A stretch of 20,396 nucleotides of DNA, taken from the NCBI GenBank assembly GCA_964464815.1, contig CAYXHF010000040.1:1-20396 (forward strand). Reading direction: 5' to 3'. A model generated the notes under the pieces. The model saw only the letters and a list, made by a program, of their open reading frames with translations. It did not search any database and had not been told where the DNA came from. Position 1 is the stretch's first letter, and each line of letters starts with the position of its first letter. Of this stretch, positions 7,401 to 12,670 are shown piece by piece. Source of the DNA: UBA11524 sp964464815. GTDB lineage: Bacteria; Bacillota; Clostridia; Christensenellales; Aristaeellaceae. The position numbers were made by a program, and so were the translations under genes.

Positions 7401-7970
7401 TAGCGCTGAAATATGCGCGTCGAGCCACAAAAACGGTTTCGGAATCGCCATGAGGAAGCTGTGTAGCTGCTCCGTCATATCGAGTAGCTCTTCCTGCTCC
7501 CATGAATCGGCCAGTAGCCGGAAGTTCCCCTGCCCTTCCTCTTCGAGTAACTCATCCATTGCCTGCGTGAATGCACTGCGGAACATGGCCTTTCGCTGCT
7601 GTTCATCACAGACACGAACGAGCGGATCCACCCCGACCAGCTCAAAATGGCTGCGAATGACATGCTGACAAAACGCATGAATCGTGGAGATTTGCGTTGA
7701 TTCCAGGTCATCGAGCGCCTGCACCATTTCCGGAGCGCGGCTGATAGCCTCTTTGGTCAAGCGTTTTGATAGGCGTTGGCGCATTTCGGCTGCTGCGGCG
7801 CGAGTGAACGTGACGATGAGCATCCGATTCATGCGGACGCCTTCGCGCACGAGCGAAACGATTCGTTCAACGAGGACAGCTGTTTTACCGGAGCCTGCTG
7901 CGGCGCTCACGAGGATCGTATGGTTGCGCGCAGAGATAGCGGCCTGTTGTTCTGGCGTCCACTTGGGCAT
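4482..7970 (-). CDS. addA: AddAB helicase-nuclease subunit AddA
   Basis: 1162-residue UvrD/Rep-type helicase with a C-terminal nuclease; with AddB it resects double-strand breaks to start RecA repair. Motifs: TPEQQAAI (Q motif), AAAGSGKT (Walker A, residues 23-30), IVTFTRAAAAEMRQRL (Ia), FVDECQDVSQVQ (II), MVGDVKQSIYRFRKADP (III), LQKNFRSR (IV), LMTMHKSKGLEFPVVFL (V), LLYVAMTRAREHLELV (VI). The nuclease part GVIDCAF and LVDYKTD (about D1094, D1107, K1109) is intact. Length is normal for AddA. Start ATG has AAGGAGG at 7 nt. The usual partner addB is absent: upstream is a repeat region, then recF. Promoter at 7991..8019 abuts a parS site. Three DnaA-box-like sites lie inside the gene at 5248..5328. 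Confidence 0.95.
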   Translation of the reverse strand: MPKWTPEQQAAISARNHTILVSAAAGSGKTAVLVERIVSLVREGVRMNRMLIVTFTRAAAAEMRQRLSKRLTKEAISRAPEMVQALDDLESTQISTIHAFCQHVIRSHFELVGVDPLVRVCDEQQRKAMFRSAFTQAMDELLEEEGQGNFRLLADSWEQEELLDMTEQLHSFLMAIPKPFLWLDAHISALSSPYQEQIWFKTQQKEAIRQLDALSDDLNAMRRLLDLPDAVPERWEALEQDTLDVAKLLALREDTEGLKAASANFSLQRLKAVRGLSEEQKAWGKRFTNARTALKDRVADIAKSLDPDVNKLQLELPVVQTELLGLKTLVERTHQHFLQEKATRNTMDFGDMEQFTLTILESPEAMAQMQGEYDHIFVDECQDVSQVQDAILQAIHGENNCLFMVGDVKQSIYRFRKADPTLFLGRLQTYSDDPKARERRICLQKNFRSRFNVLDATNRVFAQTMRPEVTELSYGSAEALICGRETEDDPPVVVHLLDSNQVKETLPGEKDAALRMETRVVAQRIKELLGTKVIEGDKERAISYRDMVILLSQTARIAPIIVEVLTEEGIPTYYDGAESYYDLPEIMDMKALLEVLNNPRQDMPLLSVLKMVPFSLTDTELAEIRLAKTGRDVPFWAAMDEFAKGETPLAQKTKEILQKLSEWRFEVDVMRLSDFIWHVMNDSGYYAAVGALPKGELRQANLRMLFERAQTFEQEGGETLAAFIRRMEEQQVGGDNLSAKTLGENEDLVRLMTMHKSKGLEFPVVFLMNLEREMLQRRTANLQLHTKLGAALPYINRKWNIRRKTMMHDGFAIQRTLDELAERARLLYVAMTRAREHLELVACVSERDRAKWDAPPSDGRVQAAGNMITWVMQAISTDAHTKSTGYPQPATPWLIRDWDDLPNASVDKIEEEAAQELPFMHLLGEAAPEHLFVPEKRQQAWPLKTSVSALIHQQQQGENLLLLPEEEEVQDKRAEETTLRLSELPARPSFLEEKRMTAAERGTLTHRALSLLPLDALRTTSQLASTIAEAIAQMEEKHIFTLQEVAAIDQRTLVGYFASPIGQRMLHSPLVQREWAFNLLLDKEKGMLLQGVIDCAFREQDGWVLVDYKTDHITDEAAFVTRYASQMAWYARALQTITGETVKECLLYALRTGKAYPVKENE
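5248..5328. other. DnaA boxes inside addA
   Basis: Two perfect boxes, TTATCCACA (5248..5256) and TGTGGATAA (5308..5316), and a 7/9 match TGTGGATTT (5320..5328) within 81 bp of coding sequence. Confidence 0.6.
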
Positions 7971-7990
7971 GATGATTCCTCCTTTTCTTC

Positions 7991-8019
7991 ATTGTATCAC
8001 AAAGCGAATAGGGATGCAA
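7991..8019 (-). promoter_or_regulatory. Sigma-A promoter of addA(-hisJ), abutting parS
   Basis: Minus strand: -35 TTGCAT (8014..8019), 17-nt spacer, -10 TACAAT (7991..7996). The -35 directly touches the parS core at 8020 and overlaps the extended palindrome (8017..8038). Confidence 0.8.
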
Positions 8020-8035
8020 TGTTTCACGTGAAACA
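8020..8035. promoter_or_regulatory. parS site (perfect palindrome)
   Basis: TGTTTCACGTGAAACA, an exact parS. The palindrome continues 3 bp on each side, giving 22 bp of perfect symmetry at 8017..8038. Confidence 0.95.
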
Positions 8036-8071
8036 TTGTAAGGGAAAAGAAGAGAAGGAGGAGCAGTAAAA

Positions 8072-8272
8072 ATCACACAATCACCATGCGGAAACTGTTT
8101 GCATAACGCGCCACCTCCATCGCAAAACGGGTGTCGAGAGGGTCAAAGACCCTTCGCGGGTCAAGGGCAGCGCCCTTGCGGGTGCAGGGCAGCGCCCTGC
8201 TGGGCTTGGGCAAAGCCCAACAAAACCAGCTCGTGCTCGAAGAGCCACGGCATCACACACTCACCAGCCGCA
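8072..8272. repeat. Multi-hairpin repeat, copy 1 (201 bp)
   Basis: A string of small perfect hairpins with 3-nt loops: AGGGTC-AAA-GACCCT (8139..8153), CAAGGGC-AGC-GCCCTTG (8162..8178), GCAGGGC-AGC-GCCCTGC (8184..8200), TTGGGC-AAA-GCCCAA (8206..8220), and a fifth, CGTGCTC-GAA-GAG-C-CACG (8232..8249). The unit opens with a conserved stretch containing CATGCGGAAACTGTTTGCAT. Short frames through it are repeats translated, not genes. Similar hairpin-chain repeats are, as I recall, common in gut Clostridia; a database comparison would settle the family. Confidence 0.85.
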
Positions 8273-8303
8273 AGGAAAAGGAAAAAAGGATGAGAAGAAA
8301 AAA

Positions 8304-8639
8304 ATCACTCAATCTCCATGCGGAAACTGTTTGCATAATAGCCCACCTCCATCGCAAAACGGGTGTCGAGAGGGTCGAAGACCCTTCGCGGGTCAAGGGC
8401 AGCGCCCTTGCGGGTGCAGGGCAGCGCCCTNNNNNNNNNNNNNNNNNNNNNNNNNNNNNNNNNNNNNNNNNNNNNNNNNNNNNNNNNNNNNNNNNNNNNN
8501 NNNNNNNNNNNNNNNNNNNNNNNNNNNNNNAGGGCAGCGCCCTTGCGGGTGCAGGGCAGCGCCCTGCTGGGTTTGGGCAAAGCCCAACAAAACCAGCTCG
8601 TGCTCGGAGAGCCACGGCGTCACACACACACCAGCCGCA
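8304..8639. repeat. Multi-hairpin repeat, copy 2, interrupted by an assembly gap
   Basis: Same unit as copy 1, offset by 232 bp. Base changes include the first hairpin loop (AAA to GAA), a flank C to T before the fourth hairpin, and the fifth loop (GAA to GGA); the stems are unchanged. The unit is split by 100 N (8431..8530). The 35 bases before the gap (8396..8430) equal the 35 after it (8531..8565). Removing the N and one overlap gives exactly 201 bp, the length of copy 1. Confidence 0.85.
8431..8530. other. Assembly gap, 100 N
   Basis: Exactly 100 unknown bases, a customary placeholder length, inside a repeat. Frames crossing it in either strand are not real proteins. Confidence 0.99.
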
Positions 8640-8842
8640 TCGAAGTCGCCGTCTCCCCAACTCCGCAACCAAATTCCATATACATTTTCTATATAATATT
8701 ATTTTATATTCTTTCTCCACTCAAACCCGTTGATTTTCCTGCACATCTTCAAAATTTCACTATCATTTCTCCGTTTTATCACACACTTGTAACCTTCTTC
8801 ATAAACGCGCCTCATTTCCCGTTCTCCTTGGCGTATATAAAA
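8640..8842. other. Gene-free, partly AT-rich stretch between repeat and recF
   Basis: About 200 bp without a credible gene. 8674..8716 is strongly AT-rich (ATATAATATTATTTTATAT and similar) in a GC-richer neighbourhood, and the plus strand is poor in G. No DnaA box or trio pattern was seen. It lies between two parS sites. Confidence 0.5.
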
Positions 8843-8878
8843 CGGGCTATGACAGCCAAAATTCGCTGTCATAGTCCG
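8836..8878 (-). terminator. Terminator of dnaN-recF
   Basis: CTATGACAGC (8847..8856) pairs with GCTGTCATAG (8865..8874), and outer CGG/CCG bases extend the stem to 14 bp with one wobble. On the minus strand it is followed by TTTTATA. It lies 31 nt beyond the recF stop, with a parS site between. Confidence 0.8.
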
Positions 8879-8890
8879 CTTCTCTTCGAT

Positions 8891-8906
8891 TGTTTCACGT
8901 GAAACA
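8891..8906. promoter_or_regulatory. parS site (perfect palindrome)
   Basis: TGTTTCACGTGAAACA, exact consensus, between the recF stop codon (8910) and the recF terminator. Confidence 0.95.
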
Positions 8907-8909
8907 TTT

Positions 8910-10085
8910 TTACGCGTCTAGCTCCGGGTCACTTTCAAAGGTCGCCTGCGGTACGTCGTAGCCAGCACTCTCCTCCCGCACGTGACCAAGACCCTCGCCG
9001 TCCATCCAGACACGGTAGCTTCGCTTTTCCCGGCAGCCGTCTAGATCGCTTTCGTCTGTGCAGGTGATGAAGGTCTGTACACCGCTGATTTCGTTTAGTA
9101 AACGCGTTCGCCGCGTCATGTCCAGCTCACTCATCACATCGTCCAGGAGAAGAATCGGCGTTTCGCCCGTTTCCTGCCGGAATGTTTCAAGCTGCGCTAG
9201 CTTCATCGCTAACGCGGCCGTGCGAATCTGCCCCTGTGAGGCAAATACCTTCATGCTCCGGTTCATCAGCGTTAACTGAATGTCCTCGCGGTGAATGCCG
9301 ATGCCCGCACCGCCGATGCGAATGTCCTCCGCGCGCGATTTCGCTAAGCCTTCCTGAATTGCAGGGATAATATCCGCCGTTTCCGGAATGCATGCGGCAT
9401 ATTGCATCTGGAAGTTCTCGTTCTCCCGACCGCTGATGCCGGCGTATTTTTCCGCTGCAATCCCTGCTAATTGCGCCACCAGACGACGACGCATGGGGAT
9501 AATCGTCGCGCAGGGAATCGCCATCGCCTCCTCAAAGGCATCCAGCATCCCTGTATCCGGCGAAAAACCGTGTTTTGCATTGCGTAGGAGCGCCGTTCGC
9601 TGGTCTAACGCCTTCTGATATTGCTGTAAGGCGTTGAAATACGCCGTGGAAAGCTGCGAAAGCATCATGTCCAGCATGCGACGGCGGTTCGCTGGCCCTT
9701 CCTTGACAAGCATCAGGTCTTCTGGCGAAAAAATCACGCATTGCACGTTGCCCATCAGCATGGATAGCCGATTTGCACGCTTTTTGTCGATAAAAACCGT
9801 CTTTTTTCGCGCTTCGGATGGCGTTAGTTTGACCGCAATATCGGTTTTTCCCTCTTTTTTGCGCAGCAAAACGCCCACGGCAGCCATTTCCGCACCTTTT
9901 CGGATGACTTCCCGATCCAATCCGGTGCGATGTGAGCGTCCGAGGGCACAATAATGAACGGCTTCCAGCAGGTTCGTTTTGCCAGAGCCGTTCTGTCCGA
10001 GCAGAATATTGACGCCGGGATGCGGCGTCAATACCAGCTCATGATAGTTGCGAAAGTCCCGTAATTTTATCGTTTCTATCAGCAT
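8910..10085 (-). CDS. recF: DNA replication and repair protein RecF
   Basis: 391-residue SMC-like ATPase that helps load RecA at single-strand gaps with RecO and RecR. N-terminus MLIETIKLRDFRNYHELVL, Walker A GQNGSGKT (residues 30-37) followed by NLLEAVHYCALGRSHR, the CVIFSPEDLMLVKEGPANRRRMLDMMLSQL block, SQGQIRTAALAMKLAQ (signature region) and Walker B ILLLDDVMSELD (about 311-322). It is slightly longer than the usual 360-375 because of an acidic C-terminal tail after about residue 370. The ribosome site is weak (no clear AGGAGG before ATG), so translation may depend on dnaN upstream; the 47-nt gap holds a small CAGCA/TGCTG stem. The S4-domain gene (yaaA) that separates dnaN and recF in Bacillus is missing. 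Confidence 0.95.
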   Translation of the reverse strand: MLIETIKLRDFRNYHELVLTPHPGVNILLGQNGSGKTNLLEAVHYCALGRSHRTGLDREVIRKGAEMAAVGVLLRKKEGKTDIAVKLTPSEARKKTVFIDKKRANRLSMLMGNVQCVIFSPEDLMLVKEGPANRRRMLDMMLSQLSTAYFNALQQYQKALDQRTALLRNAKHGFSPDTGMLDAFEEAMAIPCATIIPMRRRLVAQLAGIAAEKYAGISGRENENFQMQYAACIPETADIIPAIQEGLAKSRAEDIRIGGAGIGIHREDIQLTLMNRSMKVFASQGQIRTAALAMKLAQLETFRQETGETPILLLDDVMSELDMTRRTRLLNEISGVQTFITCTDESDLDGCREKRSYRVWMDGEGLGHVREESAGYDVPQATFESDPELDA

Positions 10086-10132
10086 TTTGTTTCTGAATCC
10101 AGCAAGTTATTCCTGCTGTTTTTATCGCTATC

Positions 10133-11248
10133 TTACGAGAATACACGCACCGGCAGAATCAGGTACAGATAGTCCTCACCTTCCTGCGGCGCAATGACGC
10201 AGGGGCTGACATTGCTGTTGAAGCGCATGCACAGCTTTTCGTCGGTGGTGTTGCGAATCACGTCGGTGATGTACTTGGCGTTGAAAGCAATTTCGATGGG
10301 ATCGCCGGACAGCTCCGCATCCAACTCCTCGAGTACGTCACCCAGCTCTGCATTGGACGAAACGGCCATGTTTCCTTCCGTAAAGGACATGCGAATCAGG
10401 TTGTTCTTGCCTTCACGTGCCATCAGGCTGGCGCGGTCAATGGCATTCTGCACACCCACGCGGTCCGCCAGCACCATCGTGCGGAAGGACGCCGGCAGAA
10501 TCTTGCGATAGTCGATATAATCGCCCGCCAACAGCACGGTGGACAGGGTGTTTGCGCCGAAGGAGGCCGTCATGCGCTTGTCGTTGAACACCAGGACGCA
10601 GTCTTCCTCATTATCGGACAGAATCTTGCTCATTTCGTTGAGCACGCGGCCGGGAATGACAACCTTCACGTTGCCTTCTCCGCCGGGCAGCTCAAAGGGC
10701 ATGATGACCTTCTGAATGGCCAGACGGAAACCGTCCAGTGCAATCAGGCGAGCCTCGTTCGGTTCAATTTCCAGCAGACAGCCAGTCAGAATCTGACGGC
10801 TTTCGTCCGTGGCAATAGCAAAGACGACGCGGGAAATCATTTCCTTGAGCTTGTTCTGCGGCATGCGAACGGTGATGCCTTCGGTCACGCGCGCCATTTC
10901 CGGATATTCGCCCGGATTCATGCCAACCAGGTTGGAGCGGTTGCTCAGGCAACGAATGGAGGCCGCATGATTGTCGCCAACCTTGATGGTCACTTCTCCA
11001 CCGGGCAGCTTGCGGCTCAGCTCGGTGAACAGACGGCCGGGCAGAACGGCGTTGCCTTCTTCTTTAATATCGGCCGGCAGGGTCGTTTCAATGGACAGAT
11101 TGCCATCGGAGCAGGTCAGCGTAACGCCTTCTCCCTCCGCAGAAATCAGAACGCCCTCCAGAATCTGCTTCGCCGGGCGAGCAGACAGGGCGCGGGTAAC
11201 AGTATTCAGGCCATCCAAAAGTGCCTGGACATTGACGGTGAATTGCAT
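10133..11248 (-). CDS. dnaN: DNA polymerase III beta subunit (sliding clamp)
   Basis: 371-residue ring protein that tethers the replicative polymerase to DNA. Starts MQFTVNVQALLDGLNTVTRALS and ends DYLYLILPVRVFS, with FTELSRKLPGGEV, NPGEYPEMARV, DESRQILTGCLLEIEPNEARLIALDGFRLAI and MRFNSNVSPCVIAPQEG all typical of the three-domain clamp. Start ATG at 11246..11248 is preceded by GGGAGGG at 9 nt; the 39-residue upstream extension of the open frame runs into the origin and is not used. First gene left of oriC, followed by recF. A TATAAT on the minus strand (11280..11285) may be its -10, but no good -35 is seen and the same bases form the AT-rich origin element. dnaA does not precede it. Confidence 0.97.
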   Translation of the reverse strand: MQFTVNVQALLDGLNTVTRALSARPAKQILEGVLISAEGEGVTLTCSDGNLSIETTLPADIKEEGNAVLPGRLFTELSRKLPGGEVTIKVGDNHAASIRCLSNRSNLVGMNPGEYPEMARVTEGITVRMPQNKLKEMISRVVFAIATDESRQILTGCLLEIEPNEARLIALDGFRLAIQKVIMPFELPGGEGNVKVVIPGRVLNEMSKILSDNEEDCVLVFNDKRMTASFGANTLSTVLLAGDYIDYRKILPASFRTMVLADRVGVQNAIDRASLMAREGKNNLIRMSFTEGNMAVSSNAELGDVLEELDAELSGDPIEIAFNAKYITDVIRNTTDEKLCMRFNSNVSPCVIAPQEGEDYLYLILPVRVFS

Positions 11249-11705
11249 GGTGCGAAGCCCTCCCATGAGAGAATGCAGTATTATATATATTTCCGCAGTA
11301 GTAGTAGGGGGTGTGTATGTTGTGGATAACCGCCGCAACCCTTGGAATTGCAACGATTTGTCCACAAGGATAACCCTGTGGACAAGGTCGTGGTTTATCC
11401 ACAGGTGTGTGGAAATTCGGCCAGACCGACCTCATCTTCCCTATATATTCGTGTTCCAAGGGGCGGATTCCTGCCGCGGAATTGAGAAAATCTCGGCTTT
11501 TTTTGCGGAAAATCTGCATGAAATCCTGCAAAACGTCGCATTTTGGCGTTATCCACAATGTCCACAGGTAGCACTCTCCACCGCCTGTGGACAACCGATC
11601 TGTGGAAAAATCGCGGTTTTCGTCTCCTGTCCAAACTTATCCACAACCTTCCCACAAACGGGCCTGTGGATAATTCTGCGTCGCAAAAAGCCGCAAAAAA
11701 CGCGA
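11249..11705. other. oriC: Chromosomal replication origin (oriC)
   Basis: Non-coding stretch between divergent dnaN and rpiB-like genes. Perfect DnaA boxes: 11321..11329 (-), 11395..11403 (+), 11549..11557 (+), 11637..11645 (+), 11665..11673 (-). Near matches: 11358..11366 (+), 11377..11385 (-), 11558..11566 (+), 11586..11594 (-), 11601..11609 (-). Gene direction switches exactly here, so replication leaves it both ways with genes on the leading strand. An unwinding module lies at the dnaN side. From 11706 to 11824 I see nothing distinct. Confidence 0.9.
11279..11329 (-). other. Origin unwinding module: AT-rich element, DnaA trios, DnaA boxes
   Basis: Minus-strand order: perfect box TTATCCACA (11329..11321), a directly adjoining degenerate box ACATACACA (11320..11312, 6/9), a run of C (11311..11308), then CTACTACTA plus CTG (trios, 11307..11296), then AT-rich TATATATAATA (to about 11279). 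This is the arrangement described for the B. subtilis basal unwinding system. Confidence 0.8.
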
Positions 11706-11824
11706 CTTACCCGCAGGTTAAGTGCTGATTTTCCGCCGTTTTGACCGCAATGTAACCTTTTTGCCGAAATCGCAAGGGCGTGAAAAATCCATCATGTAAT
11801 TTTGAAGGACGCGCGGTGCAAAGC

Positions 11825-11853
11825 TTGCAAATTTGCACAAAGCATGATAGAAT
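11825..11853 (+). promoter_or_regulatory. Sigma-A promoter of the rpiB-like gene
   Basis: TTGCAA (11825..11830), 17-nt spacer, TAGAAT (11848..11853), with start expected near 11860, about 50 nt before the start codon. Confidence 0.8.
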
Positions 11854-11912
11854 CAAGATGGATGACGCTGCAAAAGCAGCGACGACAAAACGAGATAACG
11901 GAGGAAATGAAA

Positions 11913-12545
11913 ATGCGTATTGCATTGATCAATGAAAACAGCCAGGCGGCCAAGAACAGCATGATTGAAGGCGTGCTGCGCAAGGTCGTGGAGCCGATGG
12001 GTCACGAAGTGGTGAACTACGGCATGTATACCGCCGATGATGCCTGCCAGCTGACGTATGTGAAGGTTGGCCTGATGGCTTCCCTGCTGCTGGAAACGGG
12101 CGCGGCAGACTATGTGGTGACGGGCTGCGGCACGGGCGAAGGCGCGATGCTGGCCTGTAACTCCTTCCCGGGCGTGCTGTGCGGCCACCTGGTGGATCCC
12201 TCTGATGGCTATATGTTTGCCCAGATTAACGACGGCAACTGCGTCGCGCTGCCCTTTGCCAAGGACTTTGGCTGGGGTGCGGAGCTGAAGCTGGAGATGA
12301 TTTTCCAGCAGCTGTTCGGCTTTGGCCATGGCAACGGCTATCCCAAGGAGCGCGTTGTGCCGGAGCAGCGCAACAAGAAGATTCTGGACGAGGTGAAGAA
12401 GGTGACGTATCGTCCCCTGATTGACATCCTGCATGACATCGACCAGGACTTCCTGAAGGAAACGATTTCTGGCGAGCATTTCGCGGAATACTTCTATCGC
12501 GACAGCAAGGACGAAACGATTAAGGACTACCTGAAGTCGCTGTAA
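11913..12545 (+). CDS. RpiB/LacA/LacB-family sugar-phosphate isomerase
   Basis: 210-residue protein of the family that includes ribose-5-phosphate isomerase B and galactose-6-phosphate isomerase. The key motif GCGTGEGAMLACNSFPGVLCG (residues 71-91) carries the family's catalytic-type Cys (C72) and phosphate loop. The N-terminus MRIALINENSQAAKNSMIEG differs from classical RpiB, which begins with a D-H pair, and the protein is about 60 residues longer at the C-terminus, so it belongs to a distinct long subgroup with unknown substrate. Start ATG at 11913 is 8 nt from GGAGG; the ATG at 11907 is only 2 nt away. First gene right of oriC with its own promoter; a beta-galactosidase gene follows. Confidence 0.85.
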   Translation: MRIALINENSQAAKNSMIEGVLRKVVEPMGHEVVNYGMYTADDACQLTYVKVGLMASLLLETGAADYVVTGCGTGEGAMLACNSFPGVLCGHLVDPSDGYMFAQINDGNCVALPFAKDFGWGAELKLEMIFQQLFGFGHGNGYPKERVVPEQRNKKILDEVKKVTYRPLIDILHDIDQDFLKETISGEHFAEYFYRDSKDETIKDYLKSL

Positions 12546-12565
12546 CTGATTCACAACACAAGGCA

Positions 12566-12605
12566 AGAGGCGGCGCTGACAGGTGCATTTGTCGGCACCG
12601 CCTCT
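12566..12605 (+). terminator. Strong hairpin after the rpiB-like gene
   Basis: AGAGGCGG (12566..12573) pairs with CCGCCTCT (12598..12605), with inner GC and GAC/GTC pairs separated by single mismatches. No T run follows, so it may be a processing or stabilising structure rather than a full terminator. Confidence 0.4.
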
Positions 12606-12670
12606 GCTGGTAATCTGCTGTCCCAAAAGGCAAAAGCCAAAGAATGTGCGATTGATAAGGAGGGCTTGGC

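Noticed and set aside
8072..8639. CRISPR array
   Set aside because: The units are long and adjacent copies are nearly identical throughout; there are no short repeats separated by unique spacers and no cas genes.
8099..8902. Several open frames on both strands across the repeat and the N gap
   Set aside because: They are translations of the hairpin repeat or run through unknown bases; none has a proper start region.
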